Shown piece by piece: positions 1 to 13,300 of a stretch of DNA of 64,000 nt (position 1 is the first letter of the stretch; every line of letters starts with the position of its first letter). The stretch is taken from contig CM057347.1 of NCBI GenBank assembly GCA_030015575.1, forward strand, positions 507,535,176 to 507,599,175, written 5' to 3'. The DNA comes from Agapanthus africanus (Eukaryota; Streptophyta; Magnoliopsida; Asparagales; Amaryllidaceae). The notes below the pieces were generated by a model. It saw nothing but the letters and a program-made list of their open reading frames with translations, made no database searches and had not been told where the DNA came from. A program made the position numbers and the translations under genes.

Positions 1-353
1 CCAAGTTAGATTTTCGTTCGGGTTATCATCAGGTGAAGGTCAAAGGATCTAATATCCATAAAACGCCATTCAGAACTCGTTATGGACATTACGAATTTCT
101 TGTGATGCTATTTAGAGTGACCAACGCACCAGCTATATTCATGAACCTAATGAATCAAATTTTCCGAGAGTACCTAGACAGGTTTGTTGTCATCTCTATC
201 GACGACATCCTGGTGTATTCTAAGAGTTAGAAAGAACATGCCGAGTACCTATGAATTGTCCTGGAGACTCTACGACAGCATCAACTCTACGCCAAGTACA
301 GAAAGTGTGAGTTTTGGTTAGATCAAGTCGGTTTTCTCGGATATATTGTATCA
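1..353 (+). pseudogene. Ty3/gypsy reverse transcriptase, left part
   Basis: This is the middle of a gypsy/chromovirus reverse transcriptase, which copies element RNA into DNA. The frame shows the conserved [22 protein letters not shown] and NAPAIF blocks, and the catalytic block reads [13 protein letters not shown] follows that block at about 228 and another stop comes near 251, so the copy is dead. Homology continues up to the GFLGYIVS block, where a copia element starts at 354. The same domain resumes at 21820. The 5' part of the element lies outside the window. Confidence 0.88.
349..353. other. Target site duplication TATCA, left copy
   Basis: TATCA directly precedes the copia LTR and is repeated exactly at 21815-21819 after its other end. 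A 5-bp duplication is usual for LTR-element integration. The pair proves that 354-21814 is one insertion event that later received its own insertion. Confidence 0.93.
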
Positions 354-2560
354 TGTAGGGTTCCTAGGCACACTAATGAGGTCTCACAAGGCATCAACCA
401 TGCCAAATTCAAAAAATTCCGGTGCCGAGAAACCCTAATGCGATCGTTGACTAGAGTTTAAGGCGAAACTTGCAACTAGTTAACAGCTTAACTAAGAAGT
501 GAACGGAAATACAACCTTTGTAGATCCAGTCCTCCACCTCCATAGCTCCGTGATGAAGTCCCCTCGCTGCGATCATCGGATCCCGGACACTAGCGTCGGC
601 TTCATCGGAGAAATGGGCGGGCTAGGTCGTCGACTACGATGCCGAAGATGATCTACGTCGAGGCAACTCAAGATCAAGCTCCAACTTCACCAAGTCAAGA
701 AACTTGTGAAGAAAACACCCTATACTACTTGGCAAGTGGTAGAGGATGAAGAAATAGGAAGTGGGTTCACTTTAGAATTGGATTTCTCACTCTTTTTCTC
801 AAGTCACCATTGAAGCTAACAAGCTTCTTTCTTCTTGAAGAAGAAGAAGAAGAAGATAATATGATAAGAATTATGAATAAATGGAAATAAAGTCATTCTT
901 ATCATTTTATCAACCATGGTTAAGTGTAGAGAATAAACCAAGGTTTAAGTGAATGGTTAGGGTTAAGGAAAGAAACAAAATGGTCAACCTTTTCAAAGCT
1001 TCATGAAGCTTCAAAGAAAATCCAAAGTTTGCCACCATTTTATTTCTTTCACAAATGAATAAATAAATAAATGAATAAGTAAATGAAGCAAATGAAACCC
1101 TAATCATTGACTAACCATGGTTTAAACCAAACAAACACCCAAGCTTGCATGTATCATCAAACATGATACAAACTTGTGCACAAAAATATATCACATATAC
1201 AATGTGCACAAACAAGTGAGAAAAACATCTTAAGTGAACCAATATTAGTTAATGTAAAGTAATATATCAAATATATAATTATACATTAAATCATTAAATC
1301 AATACTTGATTTAACGATCCGGTCATATCACATATAACCGACTAATATCAATAGTAACAACTTATCGAATCAACACTTGATCCGATAACCCGGCTATATC
1401 GCATATAACCGATCAATGTCACAAATCGCGAGAATCGAATACAGTATCACATACTGGTATTATTCTCGGTCCCGCACATATCTCATATGCGCTCCTATTT
1501 CATTTCGCTTGAGCCAGGAAACCTCTGTGTAGGACTCTAAAGACTCGTCAATACGCCGGCAGCAGGTGATGATCATATCAAACACCCACAAGCCGCAAGC
1601 GATCTGCTAAACGTAACGGCCACCCGGGTATTGAGCGATCAGAAGATCGACGAGCAAGCCCGCTCACACTCCTGTGAATCCAACCAGTAACACTTACCGT
1701 ACAGTCCGGTCTGTTCGTCTGATATGTCGCATATCTCACCTAGGGGTGGAAAACGTCAGACCCCAGTAGCTCGATAAGTCGTGTCGATATGAGGTCTATA
1801 ACAGTTCGAGAAACTACTGGTAACACTTACAAGCAAATCTCTGCAACCCTGGCCAGGGATTTCCGGTTATAGCCAATCGAACACAGTGCAACATCAACTC
1901 CCTATACCGGGAGAGACGAATCCCCTCCTATCGCTCATTGCCTCCATGTGATTCGAGACTGTACCCAAAAACCACCGTTTTGCATGCCCTCTTAGACGTG
2001 GTAAGGTGGAAATCAAAGCACAGTGGGAATCACACAAGACTCTATGACGATCTCGGGTCTACAGACTAACCTGTACCGGTGTCACCAGAGAACTGCCATC
2101 TGACGTAAGGTATAATACCATCTGGGAGTTCTCGGCGAGTCCGTCCAGTGTACCCAGTCTCCACTGAGCACCCGTATATCATCTCTGATGTCAAACACCA
2201 ATGGATATGGGATCATCCATCGCCCATCTGTATGGGTTGAGAAGGTATACGCTAGTCTACTCTGGTAGATCGATGCTCCGTCTCGATATACCCACGACTA
2301 GGGACCTTAAAGGATGTACTTATGGACTACCATGTCCCCACTAGTATGATCCGCATCATAGTCCAAATAGTCAAGTACACATCCTAAGGGCTTCACCAAC
2401 ATGTAACAGAGAGACAATAAGTGTACACGTTAAGGTAAAGAGCAACCAGATAGCATACTATCATGTCGAGCAAGAAAGCCCCCCTATATATGTCCAAGCA
2501 TCCACTACAACATACATCCTATGTATAGTAATGGCCTCTAGGGCATACATATAACTAACA
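354..2560 (-). repeat. Copia 3' LTR
   Basis: This LTR is 2207 bp and runs TGTAGGGTTCC...AACTAACA on the plus strand. On the minus strand it therefore begins TGTTAGTTATATG and ends CCTACA. It matches 8490-10396 plus 21510-21814 almost base for base, and a more diverged copy stands alone at 31380-33580. It contains runs of short dyads around CATATCGCATATAACCG (about 1320-1410). The minus-strand ORF at 910-1107 inside it is repeated in the other LTR and is not a gene. Confidence 0.93.
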
Positions 2561-2572
2561 ATCTTCCACTTG
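2561..2572 (-). other. Polypurine tract of the copia element
   Basis: Read on the minus strand this is CAAGTGGAAGAT, directly abutting the 3' LTR start TGTTAG. This purine-rich primer position for plus-strand DNA synthesis is typical of plant copia elements and gives the element's orientation. Confidence 0.8.
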
Positions 2573-5200
2573 CACTAGGGCCATCTGTAGCAGTGGTTGC
2601 AGTATCTCATACTCAACCATCCCATTAAAAGTCTCTCTCTGGGAAAAGGCCTTCGTGAGTGGATCCGCCATGTTATCCTCTGAGTCTGCTCTCCTAACCT
2701 CGATCGCCCTGGAGATCAACTATCTCCATGATCAGGTGATGCTGCCTCAGAATACGTCTGGGTCACTGATGGGACCGGGGTTCCTGGCATAAGCCACAAC
2801 TCCATTGTCACACAATGGGAGGAACAAAGTTCATCTCATGAACAAATATACACCCAGACTTTCTCTTTGGTAGCATCTTAAGTAGCGATGTAACCAGCCT
2901 TTATCGTCTAGTTTGCCACAGTATCTAGCTTGGAACTCTTCCAACATACCGTCCTTCTACTAAGGGTAAAGACAATGCCTGTGACTAACATTCAGTCGTC
3001 TTTATCACCCTGGAACCTTTCCAGTGATTCTCCCCAGGATCAACTGATACCATCTCACTACAACTAGTGAGTATCCTAATATCCAATTAGATCTATCTCA
3101 TAGATCCAAAACCCAGGATTTTAGTAGGTATCACTTTGATTCTATTTGGAGAATCATTGTGATAAGCGGAGATTGGCCGAGCGTAGCATAAGAAACTCCT
3201 TCCCTATCAAGAGTATGTCATCCACGTACTTTACGAGGATCACTACCATACTCCTTACTACCCTTTTTGTATATACAAGGTTCATCTACCATTTTGATGA
3301 TGTCAAACTGTTTGACTAACTCATCAAAACAGATGTTCCAACTCCGCGATGCCTGCTTTATCACATAAAACATCTTGCACACGTTTCCGCTGCTCCCACT
3401 GTCTACTAGGCCCTCTGGCTGTGTACTTATAGACGCACTCTTCTAAAACATCATTTAGAAAAGCAGTCATGGCACCCAACCGCCAGATATCGTAGTCATG
3501 GTATGTAGCCGTGGCAAGTAGGATCTGGATGGACTTAAGCATAGCCACTGGAAAAAGGTTTCATTATTATCCACGCCTGGTCGATGACGAAAACCTTTAA
3601 CAAGTCTAGCTTTGAAAGTCTCAACTTTTCCATCTACACCAAGTAATCTTCTCAAGATATACTTGCTCCTGATGGGGATTTAACCCTTCATATATAGCAA
3701 CCAAAGTCCATACTTTGTTGGTGTATAAGGATTCCATCTCAGATCGATAAACATCCAGCCATTCTTACAGAGTCTCACTCCTGATGGCCAGCTCGAAACT
3801 AGGTGGGTCATCATCTCATGATGCAATCCTGGCTCCCACTGTTATAGAGAAACCGAAGTAACTCTTAGGTGGGTGAGGAACCCTACTAGATCGGCGGAGA
3901 GGCTGGGGTTCGTTGGAATCTATTGAATCCTTTGGTTCTATCAAATCATCAGCTGCAGTTTGTATAGCTGGAACATTTCCAATTCTACATAACAGACCTT
4001 GCCTCGAGCTTGTCCGGATTTTGCTTTTTAGACATAGGCCGGACAACCCCAAATCTTAACAAACTTAAGATATGGGCTCTTCCCTTTCCATATCATATAT
4101 GAAGTGGTAGGCAACTGATTTGATTTGAACCCTATTCAATAGGTATGCAGCTTCTTAAGTGCATAACTCCCAAAAGGAAAAAGGTAACTCAGCAATACTC
4201 ATCATAGAGCACACCATATCAAACAGGGTGTATCTGTTCCGCCCCGATATACCATCGTGCTATGGTGTATACGGAGGAGTAATTCTGAGAGAGAATCTCA
4301 TTCTCCTTTAGAATAGTCCAGGAATTCCATGCACAAATATTCTCCTCCCTGATCTCATCATGGGACATAATACTTATGCCTGTATTTTGGTTCTCTACTT
4401 CTAACTTATATTCTGTGAATATCTCAAAAGGTTCGGACTTGTGTTTCAACAGGAACATAGGTCGGAATCTCGAAAGATCATCAGAGAATGTAATGAAGTA
4501 TAAAGAACCGGTCCTGGCATGTGCAGACAGGGGACCTTCATACATCAACATGTATCATCCCAAGAGTTCACTAACTCTTTCTCTGTTTCCAATAAACAGA
4601 GCTATGGTCATCTTATCTCTGTGACATGACTGGCAAGTTTCAAAAGATGTAAATTCAAACTGATTTAAATATGCATCTACAATGTAACTTAAGCTAGTCG
4701 GGTCACATTGATATGACCTAGTCTACAATACCTCAAGAAGGATCCGTTCATTTCTGAACTCTTCCTCTTATGTGTGTTCCGTATACTAAGAACTGTAGTT
4801 TGATTTAGAACATCAATGCTTTTAGATAACATGCCTGAACCGATCAACATTTGATATAGGAAATGTTCAAAACATTATCCAACAATATAAAATTTTATCA
4901 TTTCTTTACTAAAAGAGACTGATATGATTTTGTATATCAGGTTCGGTATCTAATAACATTCGTTCAGAATCAATGTATTTGGAATACAGGGTGACAGTGA
5001 CCAACAGACTTGGCTACAACACTTGCACCGTTTTCTGCCTCATGAAACTTATCACCCATTCTCAGTTCTCTACCTTTCTGTAGCCCTATGCAACAGATTA
5101 CATATCTGGGATCCTGATCCGGTATCAAATACCCAGGACGTAGAGGATACAGAGAAACAGTTCTTTGTAACGAACGCACCCGAAGATGATGCATCTACAT
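2573..5200 (-). pseudogene. Decayed copia pol (PR, IN, RT, RNase H)
   Basis: These are remnants of a copia polyprotein on the minus strand, in several frames. From its N-terminal side (right): a protease block WVFDTGSGSQICN at about 5090-5140 with the Asp-Thr-Gly intact; an integrase core block HARTGSLYFITFSDDLSRF and HKSEPFEIFTEYK (4219-4551); a basic RRSSRVPHPPKSY stretch (about 3860-3900); RT start blocks KVETFKARLVKGF and the DYDIW...TAFLNDVLEE region (3324-3655); and an RNase H end with NMADPLTKAFS near 2660-2690. Stops and frameshifts separate every block, and the RT catalytic YVDD box was not found. It could not supply proteins. Confidence 0.85.
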
Positions 5201-8200
5201 GCACTTTCTTCGTTTGGGCGGCACGGGAAATCTGGTATTCCCCAATTCCTGCTCTGTCTTATAACAATTATAAGTTGGAGCAGGACCAACGTTCTCCAGC
5301 TCAGTATAACAAGCGGGTTCGGTCAATATATATCCGTTTTATTATCTTGATTAAGGCGTGATATGGTCGCTACCTGGAGAGAGAGAGAAGAAAACACTCA
5401 GCGTATGCTCTTGCAGGATCAGATTGGTTATATATTTTATCTAATCAGGATGGCTCCCACTGCTTTTTATCAAATCTTCCTTCAAACCCTAAAAGGAAAG
5501 ACTAGCCGGGATTAATTACACACTACAAGTTCGCCAATCTTTCAGCCAGGCCAGTGTCGGTACTTTGAGGGAGGTCCCCCGTGCTTTCGCACGGACCTAA
5601 TTACAGTAAACCTCGTTTTCCCAGAGGCGTAACCCCGTTGACACCTTTCTAGACACCTACTTGATCGGCTAATTGTAATGTGTAAAACTCTTCCAGGAGT
5701 AACTCTTACTCGCAGCGGGTATCGGGATCCAACTATCTCATAGAAGGTATACAATCTCATTGCAAATTTCAACACTTGAAATTCCCGATAATTTTACCCC
5801 TAGCACCCTATGACCTTGACGGAGGTCAACAAACCATAGGCTACTAGTCAAGTTCAACCCGTCATTTCTTGATTGAATCAAACCCACCAGCACGACCCTT
5901 GACGGAGGTCAACAAGGTCGCACGACTACCCTAATCCAATTTGCATCATATGCATAAGCAGATAAATAGTAGTTAGCTACCGCTCACTACGCCTTGACGG
6001 AGGTCAACAAACGTAGCACGAATACTAAGTAGGACTTATCTGAAATGACGGAGGGCTACGACAGGTTTTTCTGAAAACCTATTGCGTAATAAACTTGATA
6101 TCGTTGTAGAATCAAATAATTTTAAAATGGAGTGTTTTTTAGGCTTTTCTAGTTTTGCTAAAGGGGTCACTCCCGGTGAAGGGATCGTCGGCCCTTTCCT
6201 CGTCGAATGAGGTGCGGGATATATCATATATATCACTGTGCAAAGCAGAAACTATAGAAGCAATCAAAAACAAACCGAGTGTGTAGTATCTGCCAGTTAT
6301 TGCTAAAGGGGTCACTCCCGGTGAAGAGATCTCAGCCCTTTCCTCATCGAATAAGGTGCATGATGTTCTACAAGGAACACCGCGATGCAAAGCAAGAACT
6401 GTAGCTACCTGTTTTTATTTTTGAAATTCGATTCCACAACATCTTTAGGTTTCTTTTATTTTCATTAATCGCATTAATGAAGTCCCATCATTTAAGCACC
6501 TAAACATCACAGATAAATACGACGTACACTTATGCCATCCGCATTCGCTTCGATGTCCCCTCGTGCACCTTTAGGTTAGGTGACTAACGGCAGTGCGGGG
6601 CAGGGCTAGCACGGGTGTAAAATATAAGTAACGTCTATATAATATATCATATATACTATATACAGTATTTATCACAGAACATCAAATGATCACATCACAG
6701 ATATCGCAGCAGAAGAAACATATATTAAATATTGGATATACTAGGACGTCCGTGTTTTCAATACGAGCCAGTATAAAATACGGATTCCACGGTCGCGATG
6801 AATAGCCAAACCCACACCCCTAGACCCTTACGAGAGCGGCAAGCAACCCTACCAATTCTAGAGTTAGGAGACCCGGACTCGACTCCTCGAGTTGGTCTCC
6901 CACTGGACACCAGAACCCGGTTACTTATGCCCTCCTCCTTGGGTCTATCCTAGTGCGGAAAAGTAAATAATATACAAACGGTGACATCTTCCGCAACCTG
7001 GAAGTGCCCCAATAAAAGAATATTACATACAAGTTTTTACATGAATGAAAATGAAAAACACTCATCTCACATAAAAAAACCCGGCTATTCAAACACGACG
7101 ATCCAATATAACATATCCAGCAACACATAACATCACATGTCATCAACGTAAGTAAATATGCGCATCCCAATTGTCGTTGACATATAACAACGAAACCGGC
7201 GATATCACATATTACACTTACGGTCACAGAAAAGAAAGTGTAAAACTACAACAGTTGGAATTCGCAACCTCCATAGACATTGCATGCCTAACAATTATAA
7301 ACCCCGCATTTTAGTCTCAAAATCGAAAACACTTTTCAATACCAAGTCAGGCAATTCAACAAGATTCCCGCCATTTTGATCGAATGCTCGTCGCAAACTT
7401 TAGTAGGCGGCCGCACCCCCGATACCGTCGACGAAGTGCACCAAGGCGGAACACCGCTGCTGCGAGCACCTGGACGGATGCTTTCGGCGACGGGGTTCTC
7501 CTACAGTCACTTAGTCGGGGGTATGGGGTGAGGCTGTCTATTAAGTTTACCCGGCGAGTATCCGCGTACGCTACGTGATTGCGACGGACTTTTGATCACA
7601 TCAAAATTCCGTGGCAACCGATCATTTGAGACTAAACTGCTATGTTTATAACAATCATTCAGTTATCTCATAACTACTTGTAGATTCCAATTATTGTATC
7701 ACATTCCAGATAATCGGAAAATGTTAAACTTTCCGATCGAACAGTCAAACACCCAAGTTTTCCCGAAACAGCTCAACACATGAAATAAGTTCAAAGACAT
7801 CCATTTCATGCCTCAGTACCAACGGTCCAACCGTAGAAGGGTCAAGCCAACGCCTCACATGTGGCACGCCGTACTGCCCCAAACTCTAAGGTTCAAAGGG
7901 CAGTTCAAGACGGTCACATAATCGAGTTAAGGTTGCTGTCTTCTAGAGGGACCATCGCGTTACTTGCACTACTTAGAACGTCATCAAACTACGGAAAGAT
8001 CCAACACTTGGAAATTTCCCGACAGGGGAAAAAGTGGGTATTTATATCCGGTCGAACTTTTTAACATATTCAAAAATTATCCGAAAAACACATAGACGGA
8101 GTTAAACTTTCCGATCGAAACACCGAGTCCCCAATACACCCCAGAAAACCCAACTGTTGAGTATCAATTAAAAATTCCCATAAAATACAGTAACTGAAGA

Positions 8201-8470
8201 TAGAGATTACTGTGCAAACAAAAGTGAACAAGCTCACTGTATTGCCGCGGAACCGCCGCCCAACCTAGGGTACGGCCGCGGTTCCGCGGTGGTTTACTCG
8301 AATTGGGTCTACGAATTTCATAGTGATTCCTAGAAAACCCTGCTGAATTTTTTAGCTATTTTTAATTTGGAAAAAACCACATTTTCAGAAAATGTACAGA
8401 GAGTGGTCTCGGGTTAGGGTTTCGGGTTCGATCGGGTTTCTAGCTTCGTCTACACATCGCCTAAAACTCT
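5201..8470 (-). other. Copia gag/leader region, no readable frame
   Basis: By position this stretch between the protease remnant and the primer site should hold gag and the 5' leader. I see no gag block or zinc knuckle and no ORF longer than about 110 codons. It holds local repeats: CCTTGACGGAGGTCAACA at 5813, 5897 and 5992, and a 145-bp spaced duplication beginning TGCTAAAGGGGTCACTCCC at 6156 and 6301. A GC-rich hairpin lies at 8244-8288. The gag is either decayed beyond recognition or replaced by non-coding sequence. Confidence 0.55.
8244..8288. repeat. GC-rich inverted repeat in the copia leader
   Basis: The arms GCCGCGGAACCGC (8244-8256) and GCGGTTCCGCGG (8277-8288) are reverse complements around a ~20-nt loop. 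In the element's sense this is about 200 nt downstream of the primer site, where packaging or dimer signals often lie. That role is inference. Confidence 0.65.
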
Positions 8471-8476
8471 AGCTAG

Positions 8477-8488
8477 GCTCTGATACCA
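8477..8488 (-). other. Primer binding site, initiator-Met tRNA
   Basis: The minus strand reads TGGTATCAGAGC, the complement of the 3' end of plant initiator methionyl-tRNA. It lies one base inside the 5' LTR, as expected for minus-strand DNA priming. The same 12 bases prime the nested gypsy element at 14286. Confidence 0.92.
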
Positions 8489-8489
8489 C

Positions 8490-10396
8490 TGTAGGGTTCT
8501 TAGGCACACTAATGAGGTCTCACAAGGTATCAACCAGGCCAAATTCAAAAAATTCTGGTGCCGAGAAACCCTAATTCGATCGTTGACTAGAGTTTAAGGC
8601 GAAACTTGCAACTAGTTAACAGCTTAACTAAGAAGTGAACGGAAATACAACCTTTATAGATCCGGTCCTCCACCTCCATAGCTCCGTGATAAAGTCCCCT
8701 CGCTGCAATCATCGGATCCCGGACTCTAGCGTCGGCTTCATCGAAGAAATGGGCGGGCTAGGTCGTCGACTACGATGCCGAAGATGATCTACGTCGAGGC
8801 AACTCAAGATCAAGCTCCAACTTCACCAAGTCAAGAAACTTGTGAAGAAAACACCTTATACTACTTGGCAAGTGGTAGAGGATGAAGAAATAGGAAGTGG
8901 GTTCACTTTAGAATTGGATTTCTCACTCTTTTTCTCAAGTCACCATTGAAGCTAACAAGCTTCTTTCTTCTTGAAGAAGAAGAAGAAGTAGAAGATAATA
9001 TGATAAGAATTATGAATAAATGGAAATAATGTCATTCTTATCATTTTATCAACCATGGTTAAGTGTATAGAATAAACCAAGGTTTAAGTGAATGGTTAGG
9101 GTTAAGGAAAGAAACAAAATGGTCAACATTTTCAAAGCTTCATGAAGCTTCAAAGAAAATCCAAAGTTTGCCACAATTTTATTTCTTTCACAAATGAATA
9201 AATAAATAAATGAATAAGTAAATGAAGCAAATGAAACCCTAATCATTGACTAACCATGGTTTAAACCAAACAAACACCCAAGCTTACATGTATCATCAAA
9301 CATGATACAAACTTGTGCACAAAAATATATCACATATACAATGTGCACAAACAAGTGAGAAAAACATCTTAAGTGAACCAATATTAGTTAATGTAAAGTA
9401 ATATATCAAATATATAATTATACATTAAATCATTAAATCAATACTTGATTTAACGATCCGGTCATATCGCATATAACCGACTAATATCAATAGTAACAAC
9501 TTATCGAATCAACACTTGATCCGATAATCCGGCTATATCGCATATAACCGATCAATGTCACAAATCGCGAGAATCGAATACAGTATCACATACTGGTATT
9601 ATTCTCGGTCCCGCACATATCTCATATGCACTCCTATTTCATTTCGCTTGAGCCAGGAAACCTCTGTGTAGGACTCTAAAGACTCGTCAATACGCCGGCA
9701 GCAGGTGATGATCATATCAAACACCCACAAGCCGCAAGCGATCTGCTAAACGTAACGGCCACTCGAGTATTGACCGATCAGAAGATCGACGAGCAAGCCC
9801 GCTCACACTCCTGTGAATCCAACCAGTAACACTTACCGTACAGTCCGGTCTGTTCGTCTGATATGTCGCATATCTCGCCTAGGGGTGGTAAACGTCAGAC
9901 CCCAGTAGCTCGATAAGTCGTGTCGATATGAGGTCTATAACAGTTCGAGAAACTACTGGTAACACTTACCAGCAAATCTCTGCAACCCTGGCCAGGGATT
10001 TCCGGTTATAGCCAATCGAACACAGTGCAACATCAACTCCCTATACCGGGAGAGACGAATCCCCTCCTATCGCTCATTGCCTCCATGTGATTCGGGACTG
10101 TACCCAAAAACCACCGTTTTGCATGCCCTCTTGGACGTGGTGAGGTGGAAATCAAAGCACAGTGGGAATCACACAAGACTCTATGACAATCTCGGGTCTA
10201 CAGACTAACCTGTACCAGTGTCACCAGAGAACTGCCATCTGACGTAAGGTATAATACCATCTGGGAGTTCTCGGCGAGTCCGTCCAGTGTACCCAGTCTC
10301 CACTGAGCACCCGTATATCATCTCTGATGTCAAACATCAATGGATATGGGATCATCCATCGCCCATCTGTATGGGGTCGAGAAGGTATACGCTAGT
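8490..10396 (-). repeat. Copia 5' LTR, major segment
   Basis: This copy of the LTR at 354-2560 stops at 10396 where the gypsy element enters, and its remaining 305 bp are at 21510-21814. A few single-base differences and one AGA/TAG indel near 8988 separate it from the other LTR. Joined, it is 2212 bp against 2207. Confidence 0.93.
10392..10396. other. Target site duplication CTAGT, left copy
   Basis: CTAGT ends the first copia LTR segment and recurs at 21505-21509 right after the nested element. The uninterrupted LTR at about 2272 has it once. Confidence 0.93.
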
Positions 10397-13300
10397 TGTA
10401 ACGTTTTAGAAATCGTTTTGTGAATGTTTCTGTTTTTGGGTGAAATTTGTCGGTATTTTCTGTTTTATACCGACTGTGATCAATCGGCCATATAGACTTG
10501 CCAGCACCTAGTTTGGCTAAAATAAAGCTAGTGCGCAAACATTGGGAGTATATGGGACGTTTTGGTCCAATTTGAATTTTTCCCAATTTTAATGTTATTT
10601 TAATGCGGTATTCACATTTTGGGAAATCTTCTCTTTACGATCTTTTCTTCTCTTATTCTTGTGTAAACCTAACCACATAATATCTAGTTCATTGTGTGGA
10701 CTAGGATTATTGGTTTAAACTTGAAAAGAAAAGAAAAGAAAAGAAAAAGAGATGCATGCATGTGAATTATTATGTGTGAATGCATTAAATGCTTGGAAAT
10801 TGCTTGGAAATTCCCTTCTCTCTCTCTCTCTCCCCTTGGCCGAGCTCCCTCTCTCTCTACTGCCCTTATCCATTTCTCTATCTCTTTTCCTCTCAAATCC
10901 TTCACAAATCCTTCAATTCTCATTCAAAGTTCATGGAAAATCTCATTTTCTTCTTGTTTTGCCTCTTGATTGCTTTGGAGTGCATAAAGCTTGGATTCTT
11001 GTGTTCTTCTAGCTAGGTATTGATCCTTATCTCTTCTTTAGTTAGTTTTTGTGCTTTGTATTTAATTAGATTCAGTTTAGAATGTTTAAGTTAAGTTTGT
11101 TGCGGAATATCGTATTTTTGTGTCGGTTTGTGGTATCTAGGATCTGCTGTGACCCAGAATTGTTACTGAAAAATGAAACAAAATTTTAGTGAAGTACCTG
11201 TGACCCTGGAGCACCACCTGAGAGACGACACCCAGGCCACCGGCCAGGGCCGGCGACAGCAAGAGGGCGGGCCGGCGACGCCGACTCCTCTGAGGAGTTA
11301 GGGTTTGGTCTTTTTAGGGTAGGTGTCTGCTGTGGTTTGGGTTCTGTTGGTATTGTTTGTTTGTTTAGTTTTCACAGTAGGCAAAATCTGGGATCACTTA
11401 TGTAGTTTCTAGTGTTTTGTGTCCGCGCGATACGTGTTACAACACGGGTCGTGCAGTTTGTGTGGTTTTGCTCTTAAGTTGTTTCGTCGTGTCGCTACGC
11501 ACGTTGGCCACAATACGAACACTTAAGAGGTTGTTATGTGTAGTTGATTCGTGCTTTAGAGTTATTATTAATATATATATGTTTGTTGTTTTAATGATGC
11601 AGGTTCGCAGGCGGAGACTACGGACACTGCCACAAGGGGGATACAGGTGGTAGACTTCATCTAGCTTGGAGTGTGGGTGAGTAGATTTAACATCTACAGG
11701 GGAATCGCCCGCATGGCGTTATGCGTCTGGGCTAGAAATATTTACATTTGTCGCATATTCTATGTCATGTTTAGAATTGCGCATTTACCCTATTAGTTAG
11801 ATTGTAGTGTGCCTGGACTAGTAGTAGTAGGACACTGCACATATTATTGACGATTTATGTTACACGAGCACTGTTAGTATGCTACACACACCGTCAATAA
11901 TTACCATGTCACACACATAACCACTTATAGATGTTATATTGCTTGGTTAGGAACATTGTGACATTGATTCATATTTCTTATCACATTGACATACAGTTAT
12001 CTGTTTACCTATAGGGTATTATACCATTAGTGTTAGGTACATACACACCTAAGGACATAGCTACAGGTGTACTTTGCATTTCATACTTTACTTATACCTG
12101 ATAGGTATATCACTTCATCATATAGGTAGATACCTATATTTCTGCTATACCATTCATATGTTCATTTATATCTGGTGATAGCTATCCTTTTCCTTTATAC
12201 GCTTTCATTACAGTTTATATGTTGCGTATACTTTATTCGTGGATTATTGCATTGTTATATGGATTTTTCATGATGTTTTCTGGATTTGGGGACCGGGGTA
12301 GTTCATGAAATTATGCATACATTGAAAAACCCGGTTTCCTTGATATGATATTTTAGCAGCCACCATGAGATTTGTCGTTTACGATGTGTATACCCTACGC
12401 GAGGAAAGGAGGGATCCATGTATGGGTACATGGTGGGGCCCGGAGGTACCCTGAAGCAAGAACGTTGTCGCAGTGTAAGTCGACATCGCGGTGCTAGGCG
12501 ATGAGGCTTAGGAGAACCATACTTTCCGGTGGCAGGACCAATGACTCATCGGCTATCGAGTGGATACCGACAGGAGTCATGTGCGTATGGATACGTCGAG
12601 AGGCGAGGGTCAGAGCTAGGCACTCGAGCTCTCGGGATAGCGTATGATACGTACTTATCAGGGGGCCAGTCATGGAGACATCACCTGATGGATCAGTATT
12701 TCTGTGTCGATGCTTGACACATTGGTTTCATGATATTTCTAATTACTCATTTATATATATAACAGGGGATTGAGCCGCTGTTAAATATACCCTTACACCA
12801 ATATTAGTGGAATGGGGCGCTAATATATGTGTATTGACCTCATCATATTTATTTATGACATTATATTAGGATGTTAGAATTGTGCTGAAGATTTGATTCA
12901 GGATATAAGAGATTCATTGGGATTGGATACTGATAATGTACATACGAGATATGTGAGATCCACTTGCTGTTGTACATTCGAGATATGTGAGATCCACTTG
13001 ATGTCGTACATTTGATATATGTGAGATATACCTGATATTGTGCATACTAGATATGTGAGATCTACTTGATGATGTACATTCAATTTATGTGAGATCTACT
13101 TGATGTTGTACATTCGATATATGTGAGATATACCTGATATTGTACATACGAGATATGTGAGATCTACTTGATGTTGTACATTCGATATATGTGAGATATA
13201 CTTGATGTTGTACATTTGGGATATACGAGATATACTTAATATTGTGAAATTGAGGTGATGCAATACTTAGATGATATGAAAGCCAATTTAGGGGCTGATT

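Noticed and set aside
4376-5361. Plus-strand ORFs at 4376-4624 and 5023-5361
   Set aside because: They are antisense to the copia integrase and protease remnants, which account for the region better.
10752-11016. Three overlapping hydrophobic small ORFs in the Tekay-like LTR
   Set aside because: They sit over a CT microsatellite that gives Leu/Ser-rich peptides in all frames. A 2-bp length change in the other LTR shifts the frames.
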